In this document: positions 1 to 4,366 of the stretch, piece after piece | Position numbering within the stretch: the stretch's first letter is position 1 | How the letters are laid out: each line of letters starts with the position of its first letter | Source: Candidatus Magasanikbacteria bacterium CG_4_10_14_0_8_um_filter_42_12 | GTDB lineage: Bacteria; Patescibacteriota; Patescibacteriia; Magasanikbacterales; UBA922 | DNA length: 5,691 bases | Assembly: GCA_002784795.1 (NCBI GenBank) | Contig: PFLZ01000048.1 | Coordinates: forward strand, 1 to 5,691 | Direction: 5' to 3' | The notes under the pieces: generated by a model | Told to the model about the DNA's origin: nothing | Databases searched by the model: none | Seen by the model: the letters and a program-made list of their open reading frames with translations, nothing else | Program-made: the position numbers and the translations under genes

Positions 1-144
1 AAGAAACGTGTTCGATCTACGAAATCTGGGGTTCCATGGAAACTTGTGTATACAGAATTGTTTAATACAAAATCAGACGCGTACAAACGTGAAATGCAAA
101 TCAAATCGTACAAAGGTGGAAATGCATTTCGAGAATTGTTGTAA
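1..144 (+). CDS. GIY-YIG nuclease-domain protein, C-terminal fragment
   Basis: The open frame from base 1 to the TAA at 142-144 gives 47 residues, the tail of a protein that begins before the window. The string VRSTKSGVPWKLVYTELF, then SDAYKREMQIKSYKGG and a short FRELL end, matches the C-terminal half of small single-domain GIY-YIG proteins of the YhbQ/COG2827 kind. In that family a basic RST/W-K-LVY strand is followed by an AxxRE helix, whose Glu is the usual metal-binding residue (here E in YKREMQ), and an IKS-K-G loop. The GIY and YIG strands lie upstream and are not visible. The cellular role of these small proteins is poorly defined and a nuclease activity is inferred only from the family. 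The tRNA-Thr gene starts 6 bases after the stop, so read-through into the tRNA cluster is likely. Confidence 0.82.
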   Translation, partial: KKRVRSTKSGVPWKLVYTELFNTKSDAYKREMQIKSYKGGNAFRELL

Positions 145-150
145 ACACAT

Positions 151-223
151 GCCAACTTAGCTCAGCTGGTAGAGCAATGGTTTTGTAAACCATCGGTCCG
201 GGGTTCGAGTCCCCGAGTTGGCT
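151..223 (+). tRNA. tRNA-Thr (anticodon UGU)
   Basis: A complete class I cloverleaf is visible. The acceptor strands are GCCAACT (151-157) and AGTTGGC (216-222), the D-stem is GCTC/GAGC, the anticodon stem is ATGGT/ACCAT and the loop is TTTGTAA with anticodon TGT at 184-186. The T-arm is CGGGG-TTCGAGT-CCCCG. The discriminator is T223 and no CCA is encoded, so CCA must be added by tRNA nucleotidyltransferase. It reads ACA and, by wobble, other Thr codons. All stems are fully paired, so it should be functional. It lies 18 bases before tRNA-Tyr and the two are probably on one transcript. Confidence 0.97.
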
Positions 224-241
224 CAGGAACAATATATACAC

Positions 242-324
242 GGGTCGGTACCGAAGCGGTCAACCGGGGCAGACTGTAAATCTGCTGGCGTATGCCTTCG
301 GGGGTTCGAATCCCTCCCGGCCCA
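242..324 (+). tRNA. tRNA-Tyr (anticodon GUA), intron-less copy
   Basis: Class II cloverleaf with a long variable arm. Acceptor GGGTCGG (242-248) pairs with CCGGCCC (317-323) with one G-U, and the discriminator is A324. The D-stem is CCG/CGG. The anticodon stem GCAGA/TCTGC encloses the loop CTGTAAA with anticodon GTA at 276-278. The variable arm at 286-299 contains GGC/GCC, and the T-arm is GGGGG-TTCGAAT-CCCTC. No CCA is encoded. This ordinary gene is the reference against which the two insert-bearing tRNA-Tyr copies in this window can be compared. A rho-independent terminator follows directly. Confidence 0.96.
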
Positions 325-331
325 CAGAGAG

Positions 332-360
332 AACGTTTTCAACAAGAGGACGTTTTTTTT
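332..360 (+). terminator. rho-independent terminator after tRNA-Tyr
   Basis: AACGTTTTC (332-340) pairs with GAGGACGTT (346-354), a 9-bp stem with two G-U pairs and the loop AACAA, running into eight Ts (353-360). A closely related version follows the second tRNA-Tyr at 2910-2938, which suggests that tRNA and terminator were duplicated together. Confidence 0.85.
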
Positions 361-489
361 ATTGTATAAATGAAGCGGTCAACCGGGGCAGACTGTCCCG
401 CCTGAAAGGACGGGATCCCGTCCAGGCAAAGCACTGGCGGGATAAATCCACTGGCTTCGCCTTCGCAGGTTCGAATCCTGCTCGGCCCA
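361..489 (+). pseudogene. chimeric tRNA-Tyr-like pseudogene with 47-nt anticodon-loop insert
   Basis: Bases 372-396 match 25 nt of the tRNA-Tyr at 253-277 exactly. The following 94 nt (397-490) match the insert-bearing tRNA-Tyr at 2810-2903 with three differences. The position of the 5' acceptor strand and D-stem 5' strand (361-371) is occupied by unrelated AT-rich sequence, so 3' strand TCGGCCC (482-488) has no partner. The anticodon stem combines a Tyr-1 type 5' strand (GCAGA, 388-392) with a Tyr-2 type 3' strand (TCCAC, 447-451), leaving two mismatches. The T-arm GCAGG-TTCGAAT-CCTGC and variable arm are intact. The insert occupies 396-442. Without an acceptor stem it cannot be a normal tRNA. 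It is most simply a recombinant, 5'-truncated pseudogene; an assembly chimera or a non-tRNA transcript is also possible. Confidence 0.8.
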
Positions 490-490
490 C
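397..490 (+). repeat. 94-nt repeat: insert plus tRNA-Tyr 3' half, copy 1
   Basis: This stretch is repeated at 2810-2903 with 91 of 94 identical bases. The three differences (positions 415, 428 and 446) are all A here and G in the other copy. It covers almost the whole anticodon-loop insert, the anticodon stem 3' strand, the variable arm, the T-arm, the acceptor 3' strand and two following bases. Similarity stops at the tRNA end: this copy is followed by a different terminator. Confidence 0.9.
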
Positions 491-522
491 AAAAAAAAAT
501 CATCATGAAGATGATTTTTTTT
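491..522. terminator. bidirectional rho-independent terminator between the tRNA cluster and the glycosyltransferase gene
   Basis: ATCATC (499-504) pairs with GATGAT (510-515) around the loop ATGAA. The stem is extended by a run of As at 491-498 against Ts at 516-522. With A and T tracts on either side of the hairpin it should stop rightward transcription from the tRNA cluster and leftward transcription from the glycosyltransferase gene, whose stop codon lies 40 bases further on. Confidence 0.82.
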
Positions 523-561
523 ATCGGTGCAAATTATGTAGCCTGGTACCTGAATGTAACG

Positions 562-2718
562 TTACTTTGTTCCTAATATTATTTGATATGTTTCTCGTTT
601 ATGATCCCAGTACAACACCGCCTCAAAATCATGTAGGTTGTTTTTAAAAGTTTCAATTTGTTCTGTCGATGTAGCAAATATAATATTTTCTTCAGGAATT
701 TCTGCATATATTTTCATAGCACCAATCATATCAGCAATGTTGTTGGAAAATGGTCTGTCTGGACTTATATATACATGTTCAATGTGTTTTTCACGAAGTG
801 ATGATACCTGTGTCACGAGTGTTCTCCCTGTGTTGTATACATAAGGATATTCGGTTTGGGTTTTCTTAAACATGAATATTATTTGGAAGCATGCAAAGAG
901 AAGTAATATCGCAACATTTATATGGATAATTTTTTTGGAGGTATTGTGACGTATGTGGTATGCCATAATCCCAGCCAAAATACATACCATTCCTATACGA
1001 GGGAGATATGTGTATCTTGATGACAATGGTTCCCACCATACAAGATTTATATTAAAAAATAATGTAGGGAGTATGGAAATACCAATCCATCCCATCCCAA
1101 ACCACATAATTGGGATCTTGCTATATTTCCATAGGATCCATAGCCCCATTGAAATTGCCAGTATGCCAAGGATGGCAGCCATCAAATTCGATTTTTCCAG
1201 TAAACCTATCGGAATAAAAAAATCCAAAAAGATATATGGGATTCTAAGGAATGAGTGTAGTTGAATATCAAATATGCCCTCTGTTACCCAAATACTAGCA
1301 TGTTGCCATTGGTATTGTTTGTATAAGTAATAAAGTGAAACACTGAGTATTGTGAGCCAGTAACCGATATGCGTTTTTGTCCATGATACTGCTGTTCGAA
1401 TTGTTGGGTGAACATAGTGATAAATACATATGGTTACTAACAATGCAGGCAATACAATGGCTGTTTCCTTTGTGCCAAGTGCAAGAAGAAAGAATACCGT
1501 TGAAAAAAAGAGAGAGAGTTTTTTTTGTTGTTGAAGATAGTTCGTATAAAAATAGACTGATGATAGAATAAACAGAGTAGCAATACTATGCATGTTAGAG
1601 GCAACCCATACTAATGGTTCGAAAGCTCCTCCTGCACACGCTGTTAGTAATACGCCAAGCCATCCTGCAACCCGTGAAGATGTCATTTTGTAAATAAGCA
1701 TCCCGGCTATGGCAGAAACCAGTGTATGAATGAAGATTCCAAAGAAAAAATATGGCCACACGGTTGTTGTTCCTACTGCAACATACATAAGGCCATAAAA
1801 TAAAATCATGACCGGAGAATAAAAGGTCGACATTCTTTTTGTAAATATTTCTATTGGGTGTGCTAGGACGCTGCTTCCAAACCATAACCAGGTAAATTCG
1901 TCTCCATAAAAATATCCATAGAATATCGTCCATCCAAATAAGAACATGCTTACAACGAAAGAAATACTGAGAAATTTGATAAATATTTTTTTGGTATTGA
2001 TAGTACTATGGGTGTCTGCAATAGTAATGATATCAATTAGATACCGAATGCCTTGGGCAAGAGTAATGTTGCTGGTTGTAGAATGAAGAAATTGTACAGG
2101 ATGTGTTTCAATACGTAATCCTTTTTTTTCGGATTTGATAATAAGTTCAATGTCGAAGGAATATTTTTTTTGTTGGATAGTTTCTACAATATCTGTTGCA
2201 ACATTGTTAGTAAACACTTTGATGCCACATTGAGTATCCTCGTGTTGGATATCTGTAATATATCTAACAAATACTCGTAATGTTTTTGACATGATTGCTC
2301 TTGTTCGCGAATATCCTTGGTCTCGTAAATGTATTTCTCTTTTTCCAATAACCAAATCAGCAGTACGTAGTTTTTTTACCATCTCTTCAAGATGCTTTGG
2401 ATCATATGACAAATCAGCGTCGAGAAAGCCGTACTGTGTTGCTTCTGAGGAACGGATTCCTGTCTGAATGGCTGCCCCTTTTCCTCTATTTGTTGTATGC
2501 TTTGGTGTAAACAGGGTGAATGATGGTGAATTGAGAAGTTTGTATTTTTCTAATTGTGACATGGTATTGTCTTCACTCCCGTCATCAACAACGACAACAG
2601 CTATTTTTTGTTGTAAAAAAAATTCGTTAGTAGAAAAAAATACTTCCAAAGATTGAAGCGTTCTAAAAATATTTTTTTCTTCGTTGTATGCGGGAACGAT
2701 TACGCAAAAATCAAACAT
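562..2718 (-). CDS. two-domain membrane glycosyltransferase: GT2 (polyprenyl-phosphate glycosyltransferase-like) fused to a GT-C-like multi-pass domain
   Basis: A 718-aa protein. Residues 1-235 form a GT2 domain of the dolichyl-phosphate glucose/mannose synthase type: IVPAYNEE (7-14), VVDDGS (43-48), NRGKGAA (77-83), the DxD metal/nucleotide-sugar site DAD (100-102) and the family signature DTQCGIKVF (161-169). From about residue 246 the chain is strongly hydrophobic, with many membrane spans. An acidic GDEF (272-275) just after the first span and a TKE motif (416-418) before a later span resemble GT-C enzymes of the PMT/ArnT/TMTC type, which use lipid-phosphate sugars outside the membrane. 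The inferred role is that the cytoplasmic half loads a sugar on polyprenyl phosphate and the membrane half transfers it to a glycan or protein. Substrates cannot be read from the sequence. The ATG at 2716-2718 leads directly into the GT2 domain. No Shine-Dalgarno site precedes it and a promoter sits only 8 bases upstream. The gene is visibly more AT-rich than metK, as is common for envelope glycosylation genes. Confidence 0.88.
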   Translation of the reverse strand: MFDFCVIVPAYNEEKNIFRTLQSLEVFFSTNEFFLQQKIAVVVVDDGSEDNTMSQLEKYKLLNSPSFTLFTPKHTTNRGKGAAIQTGIRSSEATQYGFLDADLSYDPKHLEEMVKKLRTADLVIGKREIHLRDQGYSRTRAIMSKTLRVFVRYITDIQHEDTQCGIKVFTNNVATDIVETIQQKKYSFDIELIIKSEKKGLRIETHPVQFLHSTTSNITLAQGIRYLIDIITIADTHSTINTKKIFIKFLSISFVVSMFLFGWTIFYGYFYGDEFTWLWFGSSVLAHPIEIFTKRMSTFYSPVMILFYGLMYVAVGTTTVWPYFFFGIFIHTLVSAIAGMLIYKMTSSRVAGWLGVLLTACAGGAFEPLVWVASNMHSIATLFILSSVYFYTNYLQQQKKLSLFFSTVFFLLALGTKETAIVLPALLVTICIYHYVHPTIRTAVSWTKTHIGYWLTILSVSLYYLYKQYQWQHASIWVTEGIFDIQLHSFLRIPYIFLDFFIPIGLLEKSNLMAAILGILAISMGLWILWKYSKIPIMWFGMGWIGISILPTLFFNINLVWWEPLSSRYTYLPRIGMVCILAGIMAYHIRHNTSKKIIHINVAILLLFACFQIIFMFKKTQTEYPYVYNTGRTLVTQVSSLREKHIEHVYISPDRPFSNNIADMIGAMKIYAEIPEENIIFATSTEQIETFKNNLHDFEAVLYWDHKRETYQIILGTK

Positions 2719-2726
2719 ATAGATTC

Positions 2727-2755
2727 AGAATATCTTATTTTGCATGAATAGTCTA
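2727..2755 (-). promoter_or_regulatory. candidate sigma-70-type promoter of the glycosyltransferase gene
   Basis: On the minus strand TAGACT (2755-2750) and TATTCT (2732-2727) are separated by 17 bases. Each matches the consensus at four of six positions. The -10 box ends 8 bases before the ATG, so the transcript would start at or within a few bases of the start codon, as at 5160-5188. The call rests on moderate matches in AT-rich sequence. Confidence 0.4.
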
Positions 2756-2773
2756 CTCTTTGCTTATTGACAA

Positions 2774-2902
2774 GGGTCGATACCAAAGCGGTCAACTGGG
2801 GTGGACTGCCCCGCCTGAAAGGACGGGGTCCCGTCCAGGCGAAGCACTGGCGGGATAAGTCCACTGGCTTCGCCTTCGCAGGTTCGAATCCTGCTCGGCC
2901 CA
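2774..2902 (+). tRNA. tRNA-Tyr (spliced anticodon GUA) interrupted by a 47-nt anticodon-loop insert
   Basis: Every helix is intact and differs from the tRNA-Tyr at 242-324 by compensating changes. Acceptor GGGTCGA (2774-2780) pairs with TCGGCCC (2895-2901), with A-T replacing G-C at the last pair. The D-stem is CCA/TGG, not CCG/CGG. The anticodon stem is GTGGA (2801-2805)/TCCAC (2860-2864), not GCAGA/TCTGC. The T-arm is GCAGG-TTCGAAT-CCTGC. The long variable arm (2865-2877) contains GGC-TTC-GCC. Discriminator A2902, no CCA. The anticodon loop begins CTG (2806-2808) and ends TAAG (2856-2859); joining them gives CTGTAAG with anticodon GUA, consistent with the tyrosine-type body. Covariation in four stems argues for a gene under selection as a tRNA, whereas the insert would block decoding unless removed. 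Whether and how it is spliced cannot be seen. Confidence 0.82.
2809..2855 (+). other. 47-nt putative intron/insert in tRNA-Tyr between positions 34 and 35
   Basis: This is the insert between CTG and TAAG of the anticodon loop. CCCGCC (2810-2815) pairs with GGCGGG (2849-2854), so the insert forms its own stem stacked beyond the anticodon stem, separated by the short internal loop TGC/ATAA that holds the presumed junctions. Inside is a second hairpin, GGACGG (2821-2826)/CCGTCC (2831-2836). The exact junctions are ambiguous: cutting one base earlier would give U33 before the insert and a terminal G, as in group I introns, but with anticodon AUA. At 47 nt it has no room for a group I core, and the two junctions do not form a standard bulge-helix-bulge. 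The same insert occurs at 396-442. Confidence 0.7.
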
Positions 2903-2903
2903 C
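2810..2903 (+). repeat. 94-nt repeat: insert plus tRNA-Tyr 3' half, copy 2
   Basis: The partner of 397-490 (91 of 94 identical). Here it is embedded in an intact tRNA-Tyr, so this is the likely parental form. The downstream sequence CACAGAGAGAACGTT instead matches the flank of the intron-less tRNA-Tyr at 322-336. Confidence 0.9.
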
Positions 2904-2909
2904 AGAGAG

Positions 2910-2938
2910 AACGTTCTTTATCATAGGACGTTTTTTTT
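2910..2938 (+). terminator. rho-independent terminator after the interrupted tRNA-Tyr
   Basis: AACGTTCT (2910-2917) pairs with AGGACGTT (2925-2932), an 8-bp stem with one G-U and a 7-base loop, running into eight Ts (2931-2938). It is homologous to the terminator at 332-360. Its T-tract abuts the -35 box of the metK promoter. Confidence 0.82.
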
Positions 2939-2939
2939 A

Positions 2940-2968
2940 TTGACAAATGCAAAAATTTTGAGTAGCAT
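2940..2968 (+). promoter_or_regulatory. sigma-70-type promoter for metK
   Basis: A perfect -35 box TTGACA (2940-2945) is followed after 17 bases by TAGCAT (2963-2968), four of six matches to TATAAT. Transcription would begin near 2975, giving a leader of about 180 nt before the metK start codon. Confidence 0.6.
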
Positions 2969-2975
2969 ATATGTA

Positions 2976-2996
2976 TTCATTCATACTTGGAATGAA
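2976..2996 (+). promoter_or_regulatory. 7-bp inverted repeat at the start of the metK leader
   Basis: TTCATTC (2976-2982) and GAATGAA (2990-2996) are perfect inverted repeats separated by ATACTTG. It lies just downstream of the predicted transcription start. It could be a 5'-end protective hairpin, part of the leader fold, or an operator for a dimeric repressor; the sequence alone does not decide. Confidence 0.45.
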
Positions 2997-3000
2997 CGTA

Positions 3001-3158
3001 TGGTGCACGTTGTTGGTGGGTCGTATTCCGATCCCGACTGAGTCGGGACGGGGTTACTCTTCAACAATGTCCGCCCCCCGCTTTTTACAAAATACGGGAG
3101 GCACCTTTCTTTGAGAGGTCCATCTCTTCTTCCAAGCCTAGCTCTTTTTTGCTATGGC
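3001..3158 (+). promoter_or_regulatory. structured metK 5' leader, candidate cis-regulatory RNA of unrecognised class
   Basis: Several helices can be drawn in order. CGTTGTTG (3008-3015) pairs with CAACAATG (3062-3069), enclosing the hairpin TCCCGAC (3032-3038)-TGA-GTCGGGA (3042-3048). GCCCCCCG (3073-3080) pairs with CGGGAGGC (3095-3102) with one C-A mismatch. GCCTAGC (3136-3142) pairs with GCTATGGC (3151-3158) with one bulged base and includes the metK AUG. CGGGG (3049-3053) could instead take CCCCG (3076-3080), an exclusive alternative. A long structured leader before a SAM synthase is where SAM-sensing riboswitches occur. I see none of the conserved core features of SAM-I, SAM-II, SAM-III or SAH riboswitches, so the class and ligand are unknown. 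A 15-codon frame (3067-3114) lies inside but has no supporting signal. Confidence 0.5.
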
Positions 3159-4305
3159 AGAAAAACATTTTTTTACGTCAGAGTCCGTGACCGAAGGACA
3201 TCCTGACAAGATTTGTGATCAGATCTCAGATGCTGTCCTTGATGCTGTCTTGAAAGATGATCCAAATGGAGCGTGTTGTTGTGAAGTATTCACGACGACT
3301 GGTCTTGTTGTCGTCGGAGGAGAAATTACCACAAGCACGTATGTCGATATCCCTGGCGTGGTGCGTCAGGTCCTGACAGATATTGGGTATACAGATGATG
3401 CGTATGGTATCGATGCAAAAAGTTGTGGTGTGATGGTAGCCGTCGATGAACAAAGTCCGGAAATAGCCATGGGAGAAAAAGAAACAGAAGGACATCCTCA
3501 CAAAGCGCAAGGTGCAGGGGACCAGGGAATGATGTTTGGGTTTGCATGTACCGAAACATCAGAGCTCATGCCACTCCCAATCATGCTCGCGCATGGATTG
3601 ACGAGAAAGCTTGCGGAAGTCAGAAAAAACAAGACGCTGTCGTATCTTCGCCCAGATGGAAAAAGTCAGGTGACGGTGGAATACGAAGATGGCAAACCAA
3701 AACGTGTGGATGCGGTGGTTGTCGCAGCACAGCACGATGATATGGATCTTGACCAACTCCGCGCAGATATCAAAGAACATGTGATCAAACCTGTGTGCGG
3801 AGCGTATCTTGATGAGAATACAACATTTTATATCAATGAAACAGGCAAGTTTGTTATCGGTGGGCCACATGGAGACACGGGTCTTACCGGAAGAAAAATT
3901 ATTGTCGATACATACGGTGGTATGGGACGACATGGTGGGGGAGCGTTTTCTGGAAAAGTCCCAAACAAACAAGATCGATCAGGAGCGTACATGGCACGCT
4001 ACGTCGCAAAGAATATCGTAGCAGCAGGACTCGCTGACCGATGTGAAGTACAGCTGTCATACGCGATCGGCTATCCAGAGCCTGTGAGTGTGCTTGTTGA
4101 TTCGTTTGGTACTGGTACGGTCAGCAATGAACAGCTGGAAGTGGCTGTGCGAGATGTATTTGACCTTACGCCTGCAGGTATTATTGCTGAGCTTGATCTG
4201 AAGCGTCCTATATACCGCGCTACGGCTGCGTATGGGCATTTTGGACGCGATGAGTTCCCTTGGGAGCAGGTGAATAAGGTGGAGGAGCTGAAGGCAAAGT
4301 TTTAA
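3154..4305 (+). CDS. metK: S-adenosylmethionine synthase
   Basis: Makes S-adenosylmethionine from methionine and ATP, releasing phosphate and pyrophosphate; a cytosolic enzyme that needs Mg and K ions. At 383 residues it is full length (E. coli MetK is 384). Visible motifs are [13 protein letters not shown] (7-19) with the catalytic GHPDK, the nucleotide-loop signature GAGDQG (120-125), [25 protein letters not shown], and the glycine-rich GGGAFSGK (261-268) followed by NKQDRS with the active-site Lys and Asp kept (K268, K272, D274). The usual acidic residue after that first Lys (GKD) is Val269, an unusual change. The C-terminal TAAYGHFGR is typical. The start is fixed by the canonical [12 protein letters not shown] opening and an in-frame TAG at 3139. 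No Shine-Dalgarno site lies before the ATG, which is within a predicted hairpin. The gene stands alone between its own promoter and terminator. Confidence 0.98.
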   Translation: MAEKHFFTSESVTEGHPDKICDQISDAVLDAVLKDDPNGACCCEVFTTTGLVVVGGEITTSTYVDIPGVVRQVLTDIGYTDDAYGIDAKSCGVMVAVDEQSPEIAMGEKETEGHPHKAQGAGDQGMMFGFACTETSELMPLPIMLAHGLTRKLAEVRKNKTLSYLRPDGKSQVTVEYEDGKPKRVDAVVVAAQHDDMDLDQLRADIKEHVIKPVCGAYLDENTTFYINETGKFVIGGPHGDTGLTGRKIIVDTYGGMGRHGGGAFSGKVPNKQDRSGAYMARYVAKNIVAAGLADRCEVQLSYAIGYPEPVSVLVDSFGTGTVSNEQLEVAVRDVFDLTPAGIIAELDLKRPIYRATAAYGHFGRDEFPWEQVNKVEELKAKF

Positions 4306-4314
4306 ACTACTTCC

Positions 4315-4361
4315 GTTGACATAATAAAAAAGAAGCGTTGAGGCTTCTTTTTTATGTCGAC
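4315..4361. terminator. strong bidirectional terminator between metK and the converging hypothetical gene
   Basis: The core stem GAAGC (4332-4336)/GCTTC (4343-4347) has the loop GTTGAG and is extended by A4326-4331 against T4348-4353. Beyond a 3-nt bulge, GTTGACAT (4315-4322) pairs with ATGTCGAC (4354-4361) for eight more pairs. The A and T tracts allow termination in both directions, which fits the converging genes: metK stops at 4305 and the minus-strand gene at 4367. Confidence 0.88.
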
Positions 4362-4366
4362 GCGAT

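Noticed and set aside
1..144. GIY-YIG homing endonuclease spreading the tRNA inserts
   Set aside because: The fragment looks like the small stand-alone GIY-YIG family, with no DNA-binding extension at its end, and adjacency alone is weak evidence.
2809..2855. Group I self-splicing intron in the tRNA
   Set aside because: The anticodon-loop location fits, and a one-base shift would give U before and G at the end of the insert, but 47 nt cannot contain the paired core helices of a group I ribozyme.
2764..2952. Minus-strand open frames across the interrupted tRNA-Tyr
   Set aside because: They run antisense to the tRNA and its terminator and have no protein-like features; GC-rich tRNA sequence explains the openness.
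3001..3110. SAM-I, SAM-II, SAM-III or SAH riboswitch upstream of metK
   Set aside because: I could not find the conserved core sequences of these classes; the leader is reported only as an unclassified structured RNA.
3067..3114. 15-codon upstream frame in the metK leader as a leader peptide
   Set aside because: It has no Shine-Dalgarno site, lies across the strong hairpin 3073-3102 and contains no internal methionine codons that would suggest attenuation.
3226..3972. Overlapping minus-strand open frames inside metK
   Set aside because: They are shadows of the strongly conserved metK frame, with Cys- and His-rich low-quality translations.
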